Origin: Cyanobium sp. FGCU6
GTDB lineage: Bacteria; Cyanobacteriota; Cyanobacteriia; PCC-6307; Cyanobiaceae
Assembly: GCA_024958655.1 (NCBI GenBank)
Contig: JANWUR010000001.1
Span: 1-64,000 of the forward strand
Direction of reading: 5' to 3'
Length of the DNA stretch: 64,000 bases
Shown: positions 10,181 through 21,450 of the stretch, piece by piece
Numbering within the stretch: position 1 is the stretch's first letter
How the letters are laid out: each line of letters opens with the position of its first letter
Program-made: the position numbers and the translations under genes
Notes under the pieces: generated by a model
The model's input: the letters and a program-made list of their open reading frames with translations, nothing else
What the model was told of the DNA's origin: nothing
Database searches by the model: none

Positions 10181-11235
10181 ACGGCGGCTCCCAGCAGCTC
10201 GTTCACCGCCTTGCCGGTTTCGAAGAACACCCGGGCGTTCTCCTCGGGAGTGCCGGGCAGGATGCCGTGACCGAGGTTGAGGATGTGGCGGCGGCCGCGG
10301 GCCTTGCGCACGGTGTCGAAGATGCGCTCGCGGATGCCCTCGGGGGTGCCGAACAGCAGGCCAGGGTCCACATTGCCCTGAACGCCCACCTGCTCGGGCA
10401 GACGGGCGATGCCGTCGGCCATGTCCACGGTCCAGTCGAGGGACACGATGTCGACGCCGGTGCGGCCCATGCGCTCGAGCACGCCGGCGCTGCCGGAGAT
10501 GTAAAGGATCAGGGGGGTGTCGGGATGGGTGGCCTTCACCTGGTCGATCACCCGCTTCTGATAAGGAGCAGCAAAGGTGTCGTAGTCGATCGGACTGAGC
10601 TGCCCTGCCCAGGAGTCGAACAGCTGCACCACCTGGGCGCCGGAGTCGATCTGGTAACGGACGTAGGTGGCGATCGAATCGGCGAGATGGCCGAGCAGCT
10701 GATGCAGCAGTGCCGGCTCGCGGAAGGCCATGGCCTTGATCACCGCATAGCTCTTGCTGCTCTTGCCTTCCACCGCGTAGGCGGCCAGGGTCCAGGGGGC
10801 GCCGACGAAGCCGAGCACCGCGGCCTGGTTGCCGACACTGCTGCGCAGGCGGCCGAGCACTTCGCCCACGAACGGCAGCGCTTCGGCAGGGTTCAGGGGC
10901 CGCAGGGCATCCACCTGGGCCTGGGTGCGGATGGCGGGCTCGATGATCGGCCCCCTGCTCTCGATGATGTCGAAGTCGATACCCATCCCCGGCAGGGGCG
11001 TGAGGATGTCGGAGAAGAGGATCACGCCATCGGGCTGAAAGGCGTGGAACGGCTGCATTGAGATCTCGTAGGAGAGATCGGGGTTCTCGGAGCGTTCGCG
11101 GAAACCGGGATGGCGGTCGCGCAGATCGCGGTAGACCTTCATATAGCGGCCGGCCTGACGCATCATCCACACCGGCGGCCGCTCCACCTGCTCACCTCGG
11201 GCGGCGCGCAGCAGCAGGGGGAGGGTGTCGGCCAT
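10177..11235 (-). CDS. hemE: Uroporphyrinogen decarboxylase
   Basis: 352 aa from the ATG at 11235, the family's usual length. It removes four carboxyl groups from uroporphyrinogen III to give coproporphyrinogen III, on the route to heme, chlorophyll and bilins. Seen: the N-terminal signature [22 protein letters not shown] with the catalytic aspartate, [18 protein letters not shown] and [10 protein letters not shown] near the C-terminus. The open frame runs further upstream to 11703, but the extension is low complexity and unlike the family. The downstream SDR gene overlaps its stop codon. Confidence 0.96.
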   Translation of the reverse strand: MADTLPLLLRAARGEQVERPPVWMMRQAGRYMKVYRDLRDRHPGFRERSENPDLSYEISMQPFHAFQPDGVILFSDILTPLPGMGIDFDIIESRGPIIEPAIRTQAQVDALRPLNPAEALPFVGEVLGRLRSSVGNQAAVLGFVGAPWTLAAYAVEGKSSKSYAVIKAMAFREPALLHQLLGHLADSIATYVRYQIDSGAQVVQLFDSWAGQLSPIDYDTFAAPYQKRVIDQVKATHPDTPLILYISGSAGVLERMGRTGVDIVSLDWTVDMADGIARLPEQVGVQGNVDPGLLFGTPEGIRERIFDTVRKARGRRHILNLGHGILPGTPEENARVFFETGKAVNELLGAAV

Positions 11236-11617
11236 GAAGGGTGAGGACTTGAGATTGGGCAACTTAGCCGAGTCCATTTCGGCCTCTGATCTCCCGCTCC
11301 CGACAGGACGCCTGGGCTGGCTGATCGGATCAGCGCCTCCCCGACCCGCGCCCTGCCGATGACGACACCCCACGTCACAGTGAGCTCCCTCAGCCCGTCC
11401 ATGAGCTTTGGGCAAGCCCTTCGGGTCACTTGGGATCCCCTGCCATGCAGGGGCGGAGGCACTGGCTGTCGCGGGGTGCCTTCGGGAGGACGACGCCGAT
11501 CGCAACACTCTGATGCGTGGGCGTGATGGGCGGGTCCAGGGTTCCGGCCGCTGGTTCTGGCGCCGCTTCCTCTGACTGCTGCCGTCTGCCGGCCTGCCTG
11601 GGAGCGGGGGGTCGGCT
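11236..11617. other. 382-bp intergenic region upstream of hemE
   Basis: No credible gene. A 15-bp palindrome, GCTGATC-G-GATCAGC, lies at 11320-11334, about 85 bp upstream of the hemE start, where an operator would be expected. The hemE promoter should lie here, but I could not pick out a convincing pair of elements. Confidence 0.4.
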
Positions 11618-12763
11618 TCAGCGGGAACGGCTTGAGCCCAGTTCCCGCAGCAGCTCCCGGAACTCCTCCTCCTGACCGAGCACCCGGGCTTCCTCAAGGG
11701 CACTGGGCAGGAGCGCCTGCAAGGCCCCCGTCAACCCTTCCCCGGCACCGGCCAGCCGCCGGAACCTGAGCAGAGCCGAATAGGGACGCACCAGCAGGCA
11801 GACGAGCAGGGCAAGGCCGGATCCGAGAAGGTAGTCGAGCCAGCGGTGGGGGACGTACCAGTCGGTCAGGGCTCCGTAGCCCACGTAGGTGACACCGCTT
11901 GAGATCAGGGCCGTCCGCAACTGTGGCTGCAACCTCAGCCCCACGATCATGGCGGTGGTGCCACCCATCACAGCGGCCACACTGAGGGCATGGATCGGAA
12001 AGGTGGCGAACACAAGCAGAGGCATCAGCACGCCCACACTGACGCCCACCATCCGATCCCTCACCCGCAGCAGGGTGGCGCCCAGGCTGTCGTTCAGCAG
12101 GAGCACCACCCCGAAGTACAGATACTTGGGGGTGACGGCGCCGACCCCCTTCCCGATGCTCAGAGCCAGGGTGGACACGAGGAGTTTGCGCCAGAAGAAG
12201 GGATCGGCGAAGCGCTGGGCGAGGCTGCGTCCTCCCTCTGTCTCCGGTTGGCTTTCTGCGGATCTGCCGTGCCCCTCGCTCGCCGCTCCCAGGCTGTCGG
12301 CTGGCAGCCGCAGGCCGGCCTGCACCAGCGTGGCTGTCCCCATGCCCACGAGCACCGCCAGCAGTTGGTGCCAGGACGACAGCCAGGTGGCATTGCTGCT
12401 GAGCAGTGGCAAGACCGCGAGCACCGCCAGCAGGTTGCGCACCTGCATCAACCGGTCTGGAAGTGCCTGGCCCAGGCACTGGGCGGTCGCGGTCACCACG
12501 GCGAACTGCCACACCTCGGGAGCCTCCAGCAGCGGCTTGAGGAACGTGCCAAGACTCAGCCCCACCATCACCAGCACCGGCAGCAGCACCAGGAGGGGCC
12601 GGGGCCAGGGCTTGAAATCGGGCCGCATCAGCACCGCCGCCACCACGACGCCATAGGGTGCGGCCGAAGCCAGCCCGATGCTCTGGCAAATGGCCCAGGT
12701 CAGCCCACAGGCGGCGCTCACCCCCAGGACCAGCCTCAGGTCACGCAGGCTGCAATCGTTCAA
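11618..12763 (-). CDS. FUSC-type inner membrane efflux protein
   Basis: 381 aa from a TTG at 12763. Two blocks of hydrophobic helices (about residues 10-150 and 195-340) are separated by a hydrophilic loop rich in Glu, Ser and Arg. The second block contains [19 protein letters not shown] and [13 protein letters not shown], the kind of R-x-R-x-x-G segment seen in FUSC/aromatic acid exporter proteins. It would sit in the plasma membrane and drive export of an organic anion or other toxic compound. The start TTG overlaps the stop of the small upstream gene (TTGA). The operon also holds a HlyD-type adaptor, with a TolC gene in divergent orientation. The longer ATG start at 12832 would overlap the small gene by 70 nt. 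Confidence 0.72.
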   Translation of the reverse strand: MNDCSLRDLRLVLGVSAACGLTWAICQSIGLASAAPYGVVVAAVLMRPDFKPWPRPLLVLLPVLVMVGLSLGTFLKPLLEAPEVWQFAVVTATAQCLGQALPDRLMQVRNLLAVLAVLPLLSSNATWLSSWHQLLAVLVGMGTATLVQAGLRLPADSLGAASEGHGRSAESQPETEGGRSLAQRFADPFFWRKLLVSTLALSIGKGVGAVTPKYLYFGVVLLLNDSLGATLLRVRDRMVGVSVGVLMPLLVFATFPIHALSVAAVMGGTTAMIVGLRLQPQLRTALISSGVTYVGYGALTDWYVPHRWLDYLLGSGLALLVCLLVRPYSALLRFRRLAGAGEGLTGALQALLPSALEEARVLGQEEEFRELLRELGSSRSR

Positions 12764-12966
12764 GGCCGCCGAGCCAGGCTCTGCAGCAGACCCACCACCA
12801 GGCTGATCAGCAGCAGGGAGAACCAGAACCACAGCCGAGGCGGCTCACTGCGGCTGCAGACCAGCAGCAGCACCAGGCTGAGCCAGGGCCAGGGTCGGCG
12901 CCAGGGGGCCATGAGGCGCGTTGCCAGTGTTTGGGAAGGACGGGGGGCGTCGGAGGGGGAGGTCAT
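12760..12966 (-). CDS. Small membrane peptide between adaptor and FUSC pump (AaeX-like position)
   Basis: 68 aa with two hydrophobic segments (WPWLSLVLLLVCS and WFWFSLLLISLVVGLLQSLA) after a basic N-terminus. Its ATG overlaps the HlyD-type gene stop (ATGA), and its TGA overlaps the FUSC start (TTGA), so all three are likely translated in series. In the enterobacterial aaeXAB system a 67-aa membrane peptide also accompanies the adaptor and the FUSC pump. I see no clear sequence identity to AaeX; the similarity is size, topology and context. Confidence 0.6.
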   Translation of the reverse strand: MTSPSDAPRPSQTLATRLMAPWRRPWPWLSLVLLLVCSRSEPPRLWFWFSLLLISLVVGLLQSLARRP

Positions 12967-14222
12967 GGGCGGGCGCCGCTGATCCAGCGCCAGAAGGGTG
13001 CCACGTAGTTGAGGACTGAGCGCATCTCCACTTCAGCCTCGACCTCAGCGGGGGTGCGCTGCGGCAGGGGCTGGGCCGGACCGGACCCGCGCGTCCAGGC
13101 CAGGCCCGAGGGGGTGGCGGCCTGCTCCAGCTCCACCACCGCCAGCACCAGCGGCGCCCCGGTGCGGCCAGGCAGCTGGGCGGTGAGATCGCCGCCTTCC
13201 CCATAGGAGCGGGAGCGGGCGCTCGCCATCAGGTTGGCGGCCTCCTCCTCACTGCCCACCTGGGCGCTCACGTCAGCCAGCTCGACACTGGTCATCGAGA
13301 GACGCATAATCCGACCGGGCACCAGGCCGAATCGCTGCTCGGTCCCCCCGAAGCTGTCGCGGCTGAGGAGCTGGGGATTGAGACGCACCTCATCGCCTAC
13401 CGCCAGCCTGCTGGCATCAGCCGCGGTGAACAGGGCCACGGCCTGGCGCTGCTTCAGGTCGGAGGCCACGGCGAGGCTGCCCAGTTTCTGGCCCGGCGCC
13501 ACGGGCTGTCCGGGTTGGACGGCCAGATCCAGAACCCTTCCCTCGGCCGGGCTGAACACGCTCTGGCTGAGGGTGTCGCTGCGGAGCGCGGCAAGCTGGG
13601 CCTGGAGCTCGGCCCCCTGGGCCCGCAGACCGGCCCGCTCGGCCCGCAACTCCGCTAGCTGGGCGTCGATCGCGGCAAGGTCCGCCTGATTGCGCATCCA
13701 CAGATCCTGGGCCCCGACCCACAGGGGGCTGTACCGGGCGATCACCTTCTCCCGGCGCAGCTCCTCCAGGGCGGAGAGCTGGCTGCGCACCGGCCGATTG
13801 CTGGTGGCGATCTGGGCCCGCCGGGCCAGCAGGGCCTGCCGCTGTTCGTCCAGGGCCGCGCCCTGTTCCCCCAGAACCCGCTGCTGCTGCGCCACCGCCG
13901 CCAGGCGGGCGCTGGTGGTCTGCGGAGAGGTCAGGGGGGCACTGCCGGTGGGGCCGGTGGCGTTCTGACCCACCCGATCGAGGGTGAGCAGCCGTTGCCC
14001 CTGGCTCACCTGATCCCCCACCGACACCAGCACGGCCTGAACCTCTCCGGGGCCGCGGGCATAGAACCCTCGCCTGGATTCGGGTGGAGTCAGCAGAGCC
14101 ATGCCCCGCACCTGCACGGGGACCGAGGGGCTGGAGGCCCAGACGACGGTGAGGAAGGCCACCAGGCCCACCGGCAGACAGGGGTAAAGCCGCCAGAACA
14201 GTGATGCCGGAGAGGAGCCCAT
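12963..14222 (-). CDS. HlyD-type membrane fusion protein (NHLM-like)
   Basis: 419 aa from the ATG at 14222. One N-terminal membrane anchor (LYPCLPVGLVAFLTVVW) is followed by a lipoyl-like half (VQAVLVSVGDQVSQGQRLLTL), a long coiled-coil hairpin rich in Ala, Glu, Arg and Gln (about 115-225), the second lipoyl half (GRVLDLAVQPGQPVAPGQKLG) and a beta-barrel region. The C-terminal part with TPSGLAWTRGSGP resembles HlyD proteins found with NHLM bacteriocin exporters, but no peptidase-ABC transporter is here. It should bridge the FUSC pump and the TolC protein encoded by the divergent gene. An in-frame ATG at 14258 is an alternative start. Confidence 0.8.
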   Translation of the reverse strand: MGSSPASLFWRLYPCLPVGLVAFLTVVWASSPSVPVQVRGMALLTPPESRRGFYARGPGEVQAVLVSVGDQVSQGQRLLTLDRVGQNATGPTGSAPLTSPQTTSARLAAVAQQQRVLGEQGAALDEQRQALLARRAQIATSNRPVRSQLSALEELRREKVIARYSPLWVGAQDLWMRNQADLAAIDAQLAELRAERAGLRAQGAELQAQLAALRSDTLSQSVFSPAEGRVLDLAVQPGQPVAPGQKLGSLAVASDLKQRQAVALFTAADASRLAVGDEVRLNPQLLSRDSFGGTEQRFGLVPGRIMRLSMTSVELADVSAQVGSEEEAANLMASARSRSYGEGGDLTAQLPGRTGAPLVLAVVELEQAATPSGLAWTRGSGPAQPLPQRTPAEVEAEVEMRSVLNYVAPFWRWISGARP

Positions 14223-14304
14223 GGCGGAGCCGATCTGGGCGGATGTTACCGGTGACATCGGCAGGGAGCAGCCGCCGGGCCTTTGCTGCACCGGCAGCCT
14301 CCCC

Positions 14305-14310
14305 TAAAGT
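14305..14310 (+). promoter_or_regulatory. Candidate -10 element for the TolC gene
   Basis: TAAAGT matches the loose TANNNT consensus and lies 33 nt upstream of the GTG start in the divergent spacer. No good -35 was found. Low certainty. Confidence 0.3.
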
Positions 14311-14342
14311 CACGAGGTTTGGGACTGCCTGGGGTTCCCCCA

Positions 14343-15833
14343 GTGATCTGCGGATTGTTCACGGCTCTACGCTCCGCGGTCCGTTCCACCCCCCGGCTGT
14401 TGGCTGCTCTGCTGGCCATCACGGCTTCCGGCCCGGTGAACGCCGAACCCTTCACCCTTGAGCAGGTCCTTCGGCTCGGCATCCCCTCCTCCGTGAATCT
14501 GGAGGAGAGTCGCCGGCGTGTCGCCCGGGACGCGGCCCTTGTGGATCTGGCCGCCGCCACCCGACTGCCCCAGCTCGCCTTCATCGGCAGCGGCAGCTTC
14601 ACCCAGGTGGGCACCTCGGTGGGTGTGCTCACCAACCTTCCCACCCTGGGGGACATCAGTCTCGGCCTGCAGCAGAACGGCTATGCGCTTCTGCAGAACA
14701 GCTTCGGCAACCTCGGCCTTGTATTGGATGTGAACCTGCTGCCCCTGCGCCAGGGGGCGGAGGTGGCCGCCAGCCGGCAGGTGCTCGAAGCCAGCCGCGC
14801 CGAGGCCAGGGAGCGGGAGCGCCAGATCCGCTTCGATCTGGTGCGGGCCTATCGCCAGTTGCAGCTCCATCAGGCCCTGGTGCCCGTGTGGCAGGAGGCC
14901 CTGGGGGCCTCCATCTCGCTGGAGCGGGATGTGGTGGCCATCGAGCGCCAGGGTCTGGCGGCCCGCATCGACGTCCTGCGGGCCAGGGTGCTGCGCGCTC
15001 AGGACGGGCAGGGGCTGGCCCAGGCCCAGGCTGACCTCGAGAACAGCCGTCAACAGCTGGCGGCGTTGCTGGCTCTGCCGCCGGAGGCGGTACCGATCGC
15101 CGCTGATCCGATCCTCGACTCCGCCCCCTGGCCCCTGCCGCTCCGGCAGACCCTGGATCGGGCCTGGCAGGATCGGCCCCTGCTGGCCTCCCTGCAAGCG
15201 CAGCAACGGGCCCAGCGCCAGCAGGCGCGGGCAGCCCGGCTGGCCCTGCTGCCTTCCCTGAGCCTCGTGGTGGGAGGGGGCCTGAGCGCCAACCATCTGG
15301 CGCTGCCGGTGCTCGATCAGGGCGGTTCCCTCAGCGGCGGCCCGGCATCCGTTCCCCTGCCGGAGCTGAACCAGAGCGCCACGGCCTCGGGTTCCTTCTA
15401 CAACTGGGGTGCGGCCCTGCTGCTCCGCCAGACCCTGTACGACGGCGGCCGGGCGGGTTCGGCCGCCGTTGTGGCCGATCGCCAGCGCTCGCTGCTGGAG
15501 GCCCAGGAGGACCAGGCCCGTCTCGGCATCCGGGAGGAGGTGAGCCGGGCCTGGAGCAGCCTGGCCGCCACGGCAACCTCTGTCTCGGCGGCCCGGGAGG
15601 CGGTGGCGGCCGGGGAGCGGTCCCTGCGGGACGCGCAGCTGCGCTACCGGGCCATGGTGGAACCGCTCACCGAAGTGCTGTTGGTGCAGCGGGACCTGCA
15701 GGTGGCCCGGGCCTCCCTGCTCGCGGCCCTCACCCGTCAGGCTCTGGACCGGGCTCTGTTGGAGCGGGAGACCGGCCTGGTGGAGGAGGCTCCCCGTTCC
15801 CAGGCGGCGTTGGCGAATCCTGGGCGCCGGTGA
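14343..15833 (+). CDS. TolC-family outer membrane efflux protein
   Basis: 496 aa from a GTG at 14343. The signal peptide covers about 1-35 (LLAALLAITASGPVNA). The mature protein shows the duplicated, heptad-rich alpha-helical pattern of TolC proteins: FTLEQVLRLGIPSSVNLEESRRRV near the start, then two Ala/Gln/Arg-rich helical halves separated by Gly/Ser segments (NLGLVLDVNLLPLRQG in the first half and WGAALLLRQTLYDGG in the second, the latter a typical beta-strand/helix turn). It should form the outer-membrane tunnel. It diverges from the HlyD-type gene, completing a three-component export system. Its last 104 nt overlap the convergent K+ channel gene. Confidence 0.85.
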   Translation: MICGLFTALRSAVRSTPRLLAALLAITASGPVNAEPFTLEQVLRLGIPSSVNLEESRRRVARDAALVDLAAATRLPQLAFIGSGSFTQVGTSVGVLTNLPTLGDISLGLQQNGYALLQNSFGNLGLVLDVNLLPLRQGAEVAASRQVLEASRAEARERERQIRFDLVRAYRQLQLHQALVPVWQEALGASISLERDVVAIERQGLAARIDVLRARVLRAQDGQGLAQAQADLENSRQQLAALLALPPEAVPIAADPILDSAPWPLPLRQTLDRAWQDRPLLASLQAQQRAQRQQARAARLALLPSLSLVVGGGLSANHLALPVLDQGGSLSGGPASVPLPELNQSATASGSFYNWGAALLLRQTLYDGGRAGSAAVVADRQRSLLEAQEDQARLGIREEVSRAWSSLAATATSVSAAREAVAAGERSLRDAQLRYRAMVEPLTEVLLVQRDLQVARASLLAALTRQALDRALLERETGLVEEAPRSQAALANPGRR

Positions 15834-16572
15834 GGCGGCTGATCAGCATCCCCAGCACCACGGCGATGTAGAGCGGGCCGAGCACACTCAGGCAAAGGCT
15901 CGCCATTCGGGTGAGAGGGGTCATGGGCGTGATGTCGCCGTAGCCCACCGTCGTCAGACTCACGAAGGCGAAGTAGTTCAGACGGCCGAAATCCAGGTCC
16001 CAGGAACTGCTGTCCTCGACCGGCGCCCCGATCGCTGGCAACGCCAGGATCTGCCCCGTGAGGTTGTCGCGGAAGCCGCCGGGCTGCAGGGTGGCCAGCA
16101 CCGTGAGACACAGCCCGCCGCTGATCCCCAGCAGCAGATAGCCGGCTGTCGCGCCGCTCAACAGCCGCCCGTCGATGCGACGCTCCCTCGCCAGCGCCCC
16201 CACCAGCCGCACCATGCTCCAGGCGATGAACAGGGTGTAGAGCGCCAACAGAGGCACGCCGCTGAGACGCAGGCTGGCGGGGCTGAACAGCCAGACGATC
16301 TGGGCGATCGCGGTGGCCAACCCCAGCAGGCGGAACAGCACATCGGCAGGGGGAGCTCCACCGGAACCGGCCCGGCGACCGCTGAGACTCTGGGACCCGA
16401 GGCGCCAGGCAAGCAGGAGGGTGAGGACGATGAAGGCCACCCAGCTGAACCGCACCATCGGGCCGGGCAGGCTGAAGCCGAGCGTCACCGCCAAGCACAC
16501 CAGCAGCAGGTGGCGATAGAAACCGCGATGGAGACGCAGCTGTCGGCCGGCCTGGCCCTGCTCCGGGGCCAT
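15730..16572 (-). CDS. Potassium channel family protein
   Basis: 280 aa. About five hydrophobic segments lead into a pore loop with the K+ selectivity filter TTVGYGD (residues about 211-217) and a final helix (LSVLGPLYIAVVLGMLISRL). This is the ion-transport-2 type of single-pore-loop subunit, which would form a tetramer in the plasma membrane. No RCK or cyclic-nucleotide domain is present. The last 30 or so residues are Pro-rich (PTPPGNGEPPPPG) and are encoded inside the antisense 3' end of the TolC gene, so the C-terminus may be a read-through extension. The glgB stop lies 7 bp upstream. Confidence 0.85.
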   Translation of the reverse strand: MAPEQGQAGRQLRLHRGFYRHLLLVCLAVTLGFSLPGPMVRFSWVAFIVLTLLLAWRLGSQSLSGRRAGSGGAPPADVLFRLLGLATAIAQIVWLFSPASLRLSGVPLLALYTLFIAWSMVRLVGALARERRIDGRLLSGATAGYLLLGISGGLCLTVLATLQPGGFRDNLTGQILALPAIGAPVEDSSSWDLDFGRLNYFAFVSLTTVGYGDITPMTPLTRMASLCLSVLGPLYIAVVLGMLISRLTGAQDSPTPPGNGEPPPPGRSPAPTEPGPEPDG

Positions 16573-16579
16573 GGCCGGA

Positions 16580-18907
<2,328 letters not shown>

Positions 18908-18960
18908 GGAGGGAGGGGGCTGGCGCCGGGAGCTTACGCCGGCTTAGGCGCTTCCTTGTC

Positions 18961-19764
18961 TCAGCGGCCGGGCACCGGCTTCGGCGCGGCCGGTTCGGTG
19001 GGGAAATCGACGCCGATGATCGCGTTGCTGCGATCGAGGATCACGTAGAGGTTGTCGGTGAGACGGGTGAATTCGATCGTGACCATCACGAGCTTCATCT
19101 CACCGCTCTGCTCCGAGGGCAGAACGTCCCGCACCCGCACGACATTGCCCGTGCGGGTCTGGAGGTTGAGCCACTTGCGCTGCAGGCTTGCCGGCGGAAT
19201 CTCGCTCTGCAGATCGGGGCTCAGGAAGCTGTCCGCCGCTATGAAGCGGCCGTCCACCACGGCCTGAACGAAGTCGCGCGCCACCCGTTCAGCGGCCTGA
19301 TCCGAAAGATCCAGGTGATAGCCCTCCAGCAGCCCGTCGGCGTTGATCACCATCAGCAGCTTGCGGGTGCCCGCACTGGTCTGCAGGGTGGCCTGCACGG
19401 TGCTGGCGTCGTAGGCGGGCACCACGGTGGTGATGCTCCAGTTCAGCAGCTTCGGCTGGCGCTTCATGTTGGCGGCCACCAGCGCCGGGCTGGAGATGCG
19501 CTGCAGGGTGGGGGCGAACATGGCGTAGCGCGCGTTGGCATCGCCATCGCGCAGGCTGCGCAGGATGCGCTCCGCCGCCGCCCGGGCCCGCGCCTCCACC
19601 ACCGCCGAGCTGGTGCGGCTTGCTGGCATTGCCGGTACCGCCACAGCGGGAATGGGCCCCGCCGGCATCGCCACTGCCGCTCCTGCCATGCCGGCGGCCA
19701 GAGCCAGTCCCCACAGGCCGGCGCGCCGCAGGACCAGGGGCTGGAACGGGTTTGGGGGGAGCAT
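18961..19764 (-). CDS. Secreted DUF3887-like protein, unknown function
   Basis: 267 aa. A signal peptide with a hydrophobic core (AGLWGLALAAGMAGAAVA) is followed by an Ala/Pro linker and two similar-looking modules. The first (RILRSLRDGDANARYAMFAP to INADGLLEGYHLD) and the second (FVQAVVDGRFIAADSFLSP to LDRSNAIIGVDFP) both read like NTF2-like folds of the DUF3887 type. This would be a periplasmic or lumenal protein. Conserved in picocyanobacteria as far as I recall. Next to glgB on the same strand with 53 bp between, possibly cotranscribed. Confidence 0.6.
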   Translation of the reverse strand: MLPPNPFQPLVLRRAGLWGLALAAGMAGAAVAMPAGPIPAVAVPAMPASRTSSAVVEARARAAAERILRSLRDGDANARYAMFAPTLQRISSPALVAANMKRQPKLLNWSITTVVPAYDASTVQATLQTSAGTRKLLMVINADGLLEGYHLDLSDQAAERVARDFVQAVVDGRFIAADSFLSPDLQSEIPPASLQRKWLNLQTRTGNVVRVRDVLPSEQSGEMKLVMVTIEFTRLTDNLYVILDRSNAIIGVDFPTEPAAPKPVPGR

Positions 19765-19786
19765 CGCGCAGGCGGTTCGGGCCGGC

Positions 19787-21442
19787 TCAGTCTGCCCCAG
19801 TCAGCGGAGTGAGCCAGAGGCGGCTGACGGCCAGCTGCAGGTCGAGGCCGATCACCCGGTGCCGGGGGCCGGGCGCCTCGAGGGGCATGCTGCCGTCGCC
19901 GGGGTTGACGGCGATCTGGGGCCAGGCGGCGCCCGCCAGCGACAGGCGCAGCCGATCTCCCTCCTCCAGACGCAGGGCCAGGGGCTGGAGGTTGAGCCGC
20001 CGCAGGCGGGGAGAGCGGCAGCCTTCACCCCGGAAACGGGCCACGCCGGTGGTGATCTGTTGCACGCCGCCGCCCTGCCGGGGCAGGTGGGAGAGGGCGG
20101 CGCAGAGGTCGAAGCCGTCCTGGTCGGCCGCCACCACCAGCTCCAGGCGGGGGATGCCCACCAGTTCCAGGGGCCCTGTCAGCGGCGCGGTGGTGAAGCA
20201 GGCCACATCGGCACGCCCATCCAGATCGCCCCGCTCCGCCAGCCCCGCATCCAGGCCGAGATGGCCACCCCGCCCCGGGGCCGGACGCCACGGATCGTGG
20301 ACGATCCGCAGGTTCCCTCCGCCATCGACAGGGGCCACCAGCCGTCCTTCGTCGCTGCGGATCGCCGCCAACCCACCGCTGGCCAGCGACCAGCCCCTGG
20401 ACGCCAGCTCCGGCTGGGGAGGATCGTGGCTGTGGAGGGCCCAGCAGCCATCCGGGAATTGCAGGGCGATCCGCCCCTCTCCAGGGTCTGGCACGCTTCC
20501 CCGCTCTGCGTTCGCCGGGGGGGCGCCGGCAGCGGGGAGGTGGCGGCGCAGAAAGGCCAACTGGAGGTCATCGATGCCTCCGCGCCAGTCGAGATGGGTC
20601 CAGGCGCCGATCACCAGCGATGGGCGCCCCCCGGCCCGCCGCGCCCGCCGCAGGAGATCGAGCACCCCCCGCAGGTGGGGATCGTGCCATCCACCCACCA
20701 GCAGCATCGGCCGGCGAAGCAGGGGCTCCGCCACCGGGTGGACCTGCCAGCCCTCGCTGCTGGCAGGGTCGTTGCGCAGCCACTGCCAGCCCATGCCGGC
20801 CGGGTCGAGGCGCTCCAGCAGGGCCGCGCCCTCGCGCAGGAAGGTTCCCTGCTCGAGCTGACGACGGATCTCCAGCCAGCCGCTGCCATCGTCCCGGCGC
20901 CGGCAACCTTCAGCGGCCAGCTGCAGCGCCCACCCCAGACCCAGCGCCCACCAATGAGCACCGCCCTCGCTGGCCCAGTGGCCACGCTCGTCGAGGCCGG
21001 TCATCGCCGGCACCAGGCAGTCAGGGAAGGGGTCCGGGTCGCCGGCAGCGGCCGGGCCACCGCCGCCGCTGTTGAGCAGTTGGGTCGCCCCCTGGTAAGA
21101 GAAGCCGTAGGTGGCCACCCGGCCATCGCCGCCGGGGAGGCCCCGGGCCCAGCGCACCGCCGTGGCTCCATCGGCGGCTTCCTGGGCAAACCCCCCGAAG
21201 CTGCCCTCCGAATCGCCGCGGCCGCGCACGTCCTGGATGGCCACCAGGAAGCCCTGGGCCGCGTACCACGACGGATCGGCATAGGTGGGTGTGGAGGCGA
21301 TCGCCCGTCCGTAGGGCTGGCGCATCAGCAGGACGGGCCAGGGGCCCTTGCCTGCCGGGCAGGCAGGATCGGGATGCCAGATCCGGGTGGCCAGCCTCAC
21401 CCCGTCGGGGCAGCGCATCCACACGTCATGGCTTCGGGCCAT
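19787..21442 (-). CDS. CocE/NonD-type alpha/beta hydrolase (peptidase S15 family)
   Basis: 551 aa. It has the layout of X-Pro dipeptidyl peptidase / cocaine esterase-like enzymes. The N-terminus has DGVRLATRIWHP, oxyanion region MRQPYGR, then DVRGRGDSEG. The nucleophile elbow is YGFSYQGAT (Ser). WHDPH holds the likely acid and GAWTHL the catalytic His. A C-terminal jelly-roll (CLAA-type region from about 330, FTTAPLTGPLELVGIPRLEL) completes the family. No signal peptide, so it probably acts in the cytoplasm on a peptide, amide or ester; the substrate is unknown. Confidence 0.85.
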   Translation of the reverse strand: MARSHDVWMRCPDGVRLATRIWHPDPACPAGKGPWPVLLMRQPYGRAIASTPTYADPSWYAAQGFLVAIQDVRGRGDSEGSFGGFAQEAADGATAVRWARGLPGGDGRVATYGFSYQGATQLLNSGGGGPAAAGDPDPFPDCLVPAMTGLDERGHWASEGGAHWWALGLGWALQLAAEGCRRRDDGSGWLEIRRQLEQGTFLREGAALLERLDPAGMGWQWLRNDPASSEGWQVHPVAEPLLRRPMLLVGGWHDPHLRGVLDLLRRARRAGGRPSLVIGAWTHLDWRGGIDDLQLAFLRRHLPAAGAPPANAERGSVPDPGEGRIALQFPDGCWALHSHDPPQPELASRGWSLASGGLAAIRSDEGRLVAPVDGGGNLRIVHDPWRPAPGRGGHLGLDAGLAERGDLDGRADVACFTTAPLTGPLELVGIPRLELVVAADQDGFDLCAALSHLPRQGGGVQQITTGVARFRGEGCRSPRLRRLNLQPLALRLEEGDRLRLSLAGAAWPQIAVNPGDGSMPLEAPGPRHRVIGLDLQLAVSRLWLTPLTGAD

Positions 21443-21450
21443 GGGACGGC

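Noticed and set aside
10181-11170. Upstream part of the SDR frame running through hemE
   Set aside because: Arg/Pro-rich translation in the wrong frame of hemE; SDR homology begins only after the hemE stop.
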